DNA of 64,000 nt from Janibacter indicus (GTDB lineage: Bacteria > Actinomycetota > Actinomycetes > Actinomycetales > Dermatophilaceae), in NCBI RefSeq assembly GCF_900176385.1, contig NZ_FWXN01000008.1, forward strand, positions 62,001 through 126,000. Reading direction: 5' to 3'. Each line of letters begins with the position of its first letter. Position 1 is the stretch's first letter. Below are positions 61,001 to 64,000 of the stretch, one piece after another. The notes beneath the pieces are model-generated. The model worked only from the letters and a program-made list of their open reading frames with translations, made no database searches and was not told the origin of the DNA. A program made the position numbers and the translations under genes.

Positions 61001-61681
61001 TCAGGCCTCGAACTTGTAGCCCAGGCCGCGGACGGTGACGATGTGCACCGGCTTGGCCGGGTCGGGCTCGACCTTGGCCCGCAGCCGCTTGATGTGGACG
61101 TCGAGCGTCTTGGTGTCGCCGACGTAGTCGCTGCCCCAGACCCGGTCGATGAGCTGCACGCGGGTGAGCACCCGACCGACATTGCGCAGCAGCATCTCGA
61201 GCAGCTCGAACTCCTTGAGCGGCAGCGAGACCTGGGTGCCGTCGACGGCCACGACGTGCCGGTCGACGTCCATGCGGACCGGACCGCCCTCGATGGTGGA
61301 CGGCAGCAGCTCCTCGGGCTCGTTGTTGCGCCGCAGCACCGCCTTGATCCGGGCGAGCAGCTCGCGCGAGCTGTAGGGCTTGGTGACGTAGTCGTCGGCG
61401 CCGATCTCGAGGCCGACGACCTTGTCGATCTCGCCGTCCTTGGCCGTGAGCATGATGACCGGCACGTTGGACTTCTGCCGGATCGCCCGGCAGACGTCGA
61501 TGCCGGAGAGGCCGGGCAGCATCAGGTCGAGCAGGACCAGGTCGGCACCCTCGGAGTCGAAGGCGGTGATGGCGTCGGGTCCGGTCTCGGCGACCTCGAC
61601 GTCGTATCCCTCCTTGCTCAGCAGGTACGACAGGGGGTCCGAGAAGGACACCTCGTCCTCGACCACGAGGATGCGTGTCAT
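61001..61681 (-). CDS. regX3: Response regulator RegX3
   Basis: A 226-residue OmpR/PhoB-type regulator. The receiver domain has acidic pocket EDE, phosphoacceptor Asp in LVLLDLMLPGLSG, Thr in VIMLTAKDG and Lys in DDYVTKPYS; the C-terminal winged helix includes LPLKEFELLEMLLRNVGRVLTR and VDVHI-type recognition (KTLDVHIKRLRAKVEPD). It is very close to RegX3, which governs the phosphate-starvation response. The start overlaps the senX3 stop (TGATG). Confidence 0.95.
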   Translation of the reverse strand: MTRILVVEDEVSFSDPLSYLLSKEGYDVEVAETGPDAITAFDSEGADLVLLDLMLPGLSGIDVCRAIRQKSNVPVIMLTAKDGEIDKVVGLEIGADDYVTKPYSSRELLARIKAVLRRNNEPEELLPSTIEGGPVRMDVDRHVVAVDGTQVSLPLKEFELLEMLLRNVGRVLTRVQLIDRVWGSDYVGDTKTLDVHIKRLRAKVEPDPAKPVHIVTVRGLGYKFEA

Positions 61682-62892
61682 CAGCGGGGCTCCTTTGTGA
61701 GGGGTGGTGGAGTGGGGTCGGTGTGGGAGTCGGAGGTGGGCTCCGACGAGCCGGCGGCCTCGAGCGCCTCGAGGGTCTCGGGCGCCATGGGCAGGCGGAT
61801 GGTGAAGGTCGAGCCGTGCGCGCCGTCGCTCCACACGCGCACGTCGCCCCCGTGGTTGGCGCAGATGTGCTTGACGATCGACAGCCCGAGGCCGGTCCCC
61901 CCGGTGGCGCGCGAGCGGGCGGCGTCCATGCGGTAGAAGCGCTCGAAGATGCGCGTCTGCTCCGGCTCGGGGATCCCCGGCCCCTGGTCGGTCACGGCGA
62001 TCTCGATGGTGCCGTCGTGCAGCCGCGCCCCGACGCCGACCGCGGTGCCCGGGTCGGAGTAGGAGATGGCATTGCCGACGAGGTTGCGCACAGCCGTGAC
62101 GAGCATGTCCTGGTCGCCCCGGACGTAGAGCTCCTCGGCGACCTTGTCGGTCAGGGTGATGTCCTTGGCCCCGGCCTCGAGCCGCAGGTGCTCCAAGGCG
62201 AGGGCGACGACGTCCTCGACGTCAACGAGCGCGGGGTCCTGCAGCACGGGCGTGCCCTGGAGCCGGGAGAGCTCGACGATCTCGCGGATCAGGCTCGACA
62301 GACGGGTGGCCTCGCCCTGCATGCGCCGCGCGAAGCGGTCGACGGCCTCCGGGTCGTCCTTGGCGTCCATGACCGCCTCGGCGAGCAGGGAGATGCCGCC
62401 GACGGGGGTCTTCAGCTCGTGGCTGACGTTGGCCACGAAGTCACGGCGGGTCTCCTCGACCCGGCGCCCCTGGGACTGGTCGTCGACGAGCAGCAGGAGG
62501 TGGCGCACGCCGAGCGGCGCCACGCGGGCGGCGACGTAGGAGGTGGTCGTCATGCCCGGCCGGTCGATGTCGAGGTCCCGCTCACGGATCACGCCGTCGC
62601 GGGCGACCTGCTCGACCATCGTCTGGATCGCCGGGTGGACGAGCCGTCCGTGGCGCACCAGACCGTAGGTCACGGCCGCCGGGGAGCTGGTGACGACCCG
62701 CCCGTCGTGGTCGAGGACGACCCCCGACGAGCGGAGCACGGCGAGGACGTCACCGACGCCTCGGGGCACCTCGGGCTCGGGCTCCGGCGCGATGGCCCGC
62801 TCCCGGTCGCTCATCGTGATCGCAGCCCACACGAGGAAGGCGATGAGCAGCCCGGCAGCACCCCCGAGAATTGCCGCGGTCGTTGGCTCCAC
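61681..62892 (-). CDS. senX3: Phosphate-sensing histidine kinase SenX3
   Basis: A 403-residue kinase with one or two short N-terminal membrane segments (TTAAILGGAAGLLIAFLVWAAI), a PAS-like domain (residues 50-150), H-box FVANVSHELKTPVGG and ATPase motifs AVRNLVGNAISYS, VTDQGPGIPEPE and GGTGLGLSIVKHI. It works with RegX3 in phosphate sensing, under PhoU influence. GTG 62892 was chosen because TACTCT lies 7 nt upstream; ATG 62922 would add 10 residues but lies before that box. Confidence 0.93.
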   Translation of the reverse strand: MEPTTAAILGGAAGLLIAFLVWAAITMSDRERAIAPEPEPEVPRGVGDVLAVLRSSGVVLDHDGRVVTSSPAAVTYGLVRHGRLVHPAIQTMVEQVARDGVIRERDLDIDRPGMTTTSYVAARVAPLGVRHLLLLVDDQSQGRRVEETRRDFVANVSHELKTPVGGISLLAEAVMDAKDDPEAVDRFARRMQGEATRLSSLIREIVELSRLQGTPVLQDPALVDVEDVVALALEHLRLEAGAKDITLTDKVAEELYVRGDQDMLVTAVRNLVGNAISYSDPGTAVGVGARLHDGTIEIAVTDQGPGIPEPEQTRIFERFYRMDAARSRATGGTGLGLSIVKHICANHGGDVRVWSDGAHGSTFTIRLPMAPETLEALEAAGSSEPTSDSHTDPTPPPLTKEPR

Positions 62893-62899
62893 GTCACCG

Positions 62900-62905
62900 A
62901 GAGTA
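62900..62905 (-). promoter_or_regulatory. Candidate -10 box (leaderless) of senX3
   Basis: TACTCT on the minus strand, 7 nt before GTG 62892. Confidence 0.45.
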
Positions 62906-62963
62906 CTTCTCCGGTCGGGCATGCTGGGACCGGGCCGTGACCGCCGAGACGCGCACCCGCGAT

Positions 62964-62992
62964 GTTCACCTGCGCGCTTGCAGGCGTTCACC
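62964..62992 (+). promoter_or_regulatory. Candidate PHO box in the senX3-phoU intergenic region
   Basis: Two direct GTTCACC copies (62964-62970 and 62986-62992) are spaced 22 bp, twice the 11-bp period of actinobacterial PHO boxes (consensus GTTCACC per unit). The middle unit is degenerate. RegX3 could act here on phoU and, divergently, on its own operon. Confidence 0.6.
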
Positions 62993-63045
62993 CGTTCGGC
63001 GTACACAGTCCGTTGGATCTCTGCCACACCAGCGAAGGGGACGCC

Positions 63046-63720
63046 ATGCGTCAGCTGTTCCACGACGAGCTCGAGCAGATCGCCAGCGATCTCGTCGCAC
63101 TCTCCGAGCTGGTCGCCGCGGCCATCAGCGACTCGACCCGGGCCCTGCTCGACGCCGACGTCCAGCGCGCCGACCGCGTCATCGAGGGCGACAAGGCTGT
63201 CGACGCCCGGCGCAACGACCTCGACGCCCGCTCGGTCGACCTCCTCGCCCGTCAGGCGCCGGTCGCCAGCGACCTGCGCACCGTCGTCGCGTCGATGCGC
63301 ATGTCGGGCGACCTCGAGCGGATGGGGGACCTCGCCCGGCACGTCGCCCAGGTCGCGCGCATGCGCTACCCCGAGCACGCACTCCCGGACGAGCTGCGCG
63401 AGACCTTCGCCGACATGGGCCGGATCGCCGAGGACCTCGTCCGTCGCGTCGGCGAGGTCATCCGCTCCCAGGACCTCACCCAAGCGCGCGACATCGAAAA
63501 CGTCGACGACGCGCTCGACGCCCACCACCGCGAGATGTTCACCCGTCTGGCGGAGGGTGCCTGGCAGCACGGCACGACGAGCGCCGTCGACGTCGCCCTG
63601 CTCAGCCGCTACTACGAGCGCTTCGGCGACCACGCCGTCACCGTCGCCCGCCGCGTCGGCTTCCTCGTCACCGGCGACGCCGGGTCGATCGAGCTGCCGG
63701 AGGAGTCCGAGCGGGCGTGA
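63046..63720 (+). CDS. phoU: Phosphate signalling regulator PhoU
   Basis: A 224-residue all-helical protein made of two PhoU three-helix repeats with their conserved D/E-x-x-x-D metal-binding stretches (DLERMGDLARHVAQVA and YYERFGDHAVTVARRV). PhoU keeps the SenX3-RegX3 (PhoR-PhoB) pathway off when phosphate is sufficient. AAGGGG lies 7 nt before ATG 63046. Its position divergent to senX3 with a shared candidate PHO box supports the role. Confidence 0.96.
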   Translation: MRQLFHDELEQIASDLVALSELVAAAISDSTRALLDADVQRADRVIEGDKAVDARRNDLDARSVDLLARQAPVASDLRTVVASMRMSGDLERMGDLARHVAQVARMRYPEHALPDELRETFADMGRIAEDLVRRVGEVIRSQDLTQARDIENVDDALDAHHREMFTRLAEGAWQHGTTSAVDVALLSRYYERFGDHAVTVARRVGFLVTGDAGSIELPEESERA

Positions 63721-63723
63721 CCG

Positions 63724-64000
63724 TCAGCGGCCCTGGTTGGCCACCGCGGCCGCCTCGGCGGCCGCGGCCTCGGGGTCGAGGTACTCGGCCGGCCGGGTCG
63801 GCATGAAGTCCTCGCCGAGGTCGTAGACGAGCGGCATGCCCGTCGGGATGTTCAGGCCGGCGATGTCCTCGTCGCTGATGCCGTCGAGGTGCTTGACCAG
63901 GGCGCGCAGCGAGTTGCCGTGCGCGGTGACCAGGACGGTCCGACCGGCGGCCAGGTCCTCGCGGATCGGGCCCTCCCAGTAGGGCATGAGCCGCGCGATG
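63724..64000 (-). CDS. gpmA: 2,3-bisphosphoglycerate-dependent phosphoglycerate mutase, C-terminal part
   Basis: The gene runs off the right end; about 91 C-terminal codons are visible. They contain [20 protein letters not shown] and [18 protein letters not shown], the second histidine motif of the phosphoglycerate mutase family, and [14 protein letters not shown], typical of GpmA. It interconverts 3- and 2-phosphoglycerate in glycolysis. Proximity to senX3-regX3 is conserved with mycobacterial gpm1. It converges on phoU with 3 bp between stops. Confidence 0.94.
   Translation of the reverse strand, partial: IARLMPYWEGPIREDLAAGRTVLVTAHGNSLRALVKHLDGISDEDIAGLNIPTGMPLVYDLGEDFMPTRPAEYLDPEAAAAEAAAVANQGR

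Overview
The window is chromosomal DNA of a high-GC Gram-positive actinobacterium. Indicators include a mycothiol-dependent formaldehyde dehydrogenase, CarD, SenX3-RegX3, the FolP2-GpgS pair, Rpf-like proteins, a WXG100 protein and DUF3263/DUF4032 families. Gene order and family content suggest the Micrococcales, possibly Intrasporangiaceae (Janibacter-like); this placement is inference. There is no rRNA, CRISPR array or intact insertion sequence. One tRNA gene is present.

Layout. 1-5.1 kb: 3' end of a sensor kinase, an HtrA-like protease, a DUF2339 membrane protein and a WXG100 protein. 5.2-10.2 kb: a MacB/FtsX-type ABC transporter and a PhoD-like phosphatase. 10.2-18.1 kb: a seven-gene molybdenum hydroxylase locus of the CO-dehydrogenase type (coxD, coxE, xdhC, then coxS, coxL, coxM, coxG), whose large subunit carries the form II motif. 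18.1-20 kb: groEL without groES, under two CIRCE operators. 20-25.4 kb: small secreted and hypothetical proteins, a PLP decarboxylase, ung and an SGNH hydrolase. 25.4-28.5 kb: molybdate uptake (HTH-TOBE regulator, modA, modB, modC), the cofactor supply that the cox enzyme would need. 28.5-36 kb: an LCP protein, acyl-CoA dehydrogenase, MFS transporter, GntR regulator, FolP2-like protein and GpgS.

36.1-39.6 kb is a small decayed integrative element in the 3' end of tRNA-Thr(UGU). It has 38-bp att repeats, the C-terminal end of a tyrosine integrase, an extra orotate phosphoribosyltransferase and a lactococcin-972-like secreted protein with a membrane protein behind it. 39.6-41.5 kb: two Rpf-like secreted proteins. 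41.6-49.7 kb: a ThrE-like exporter, Ser/Thr kinase, CBS protein, otsA-otsB and two further genes. 49.8-60.3 kb: the actinobacterial block carD-ispD-ispF-cysS-rlmB, split in this genome by about 6 kb. The intervening DNA holds a secreted four-cysteine protein with its own ABC transporter, the mscR/MBL pair, a glutamine amidotransferase pair and a fragment of an FAD oxidoreductase. 60.4-64 kb: a lipoprotein, regX3-senX3, phoU behind a candidate PHO box, and the start-truncated gpmA.

Two features recur. At least 13 start codons lie 6-7 nt behind a TANNNT hexamer, as expected for leaderless mRNAs; this guided several start choices. Most transcription units end in long, perfect GC-rich hairpins without a T-run.
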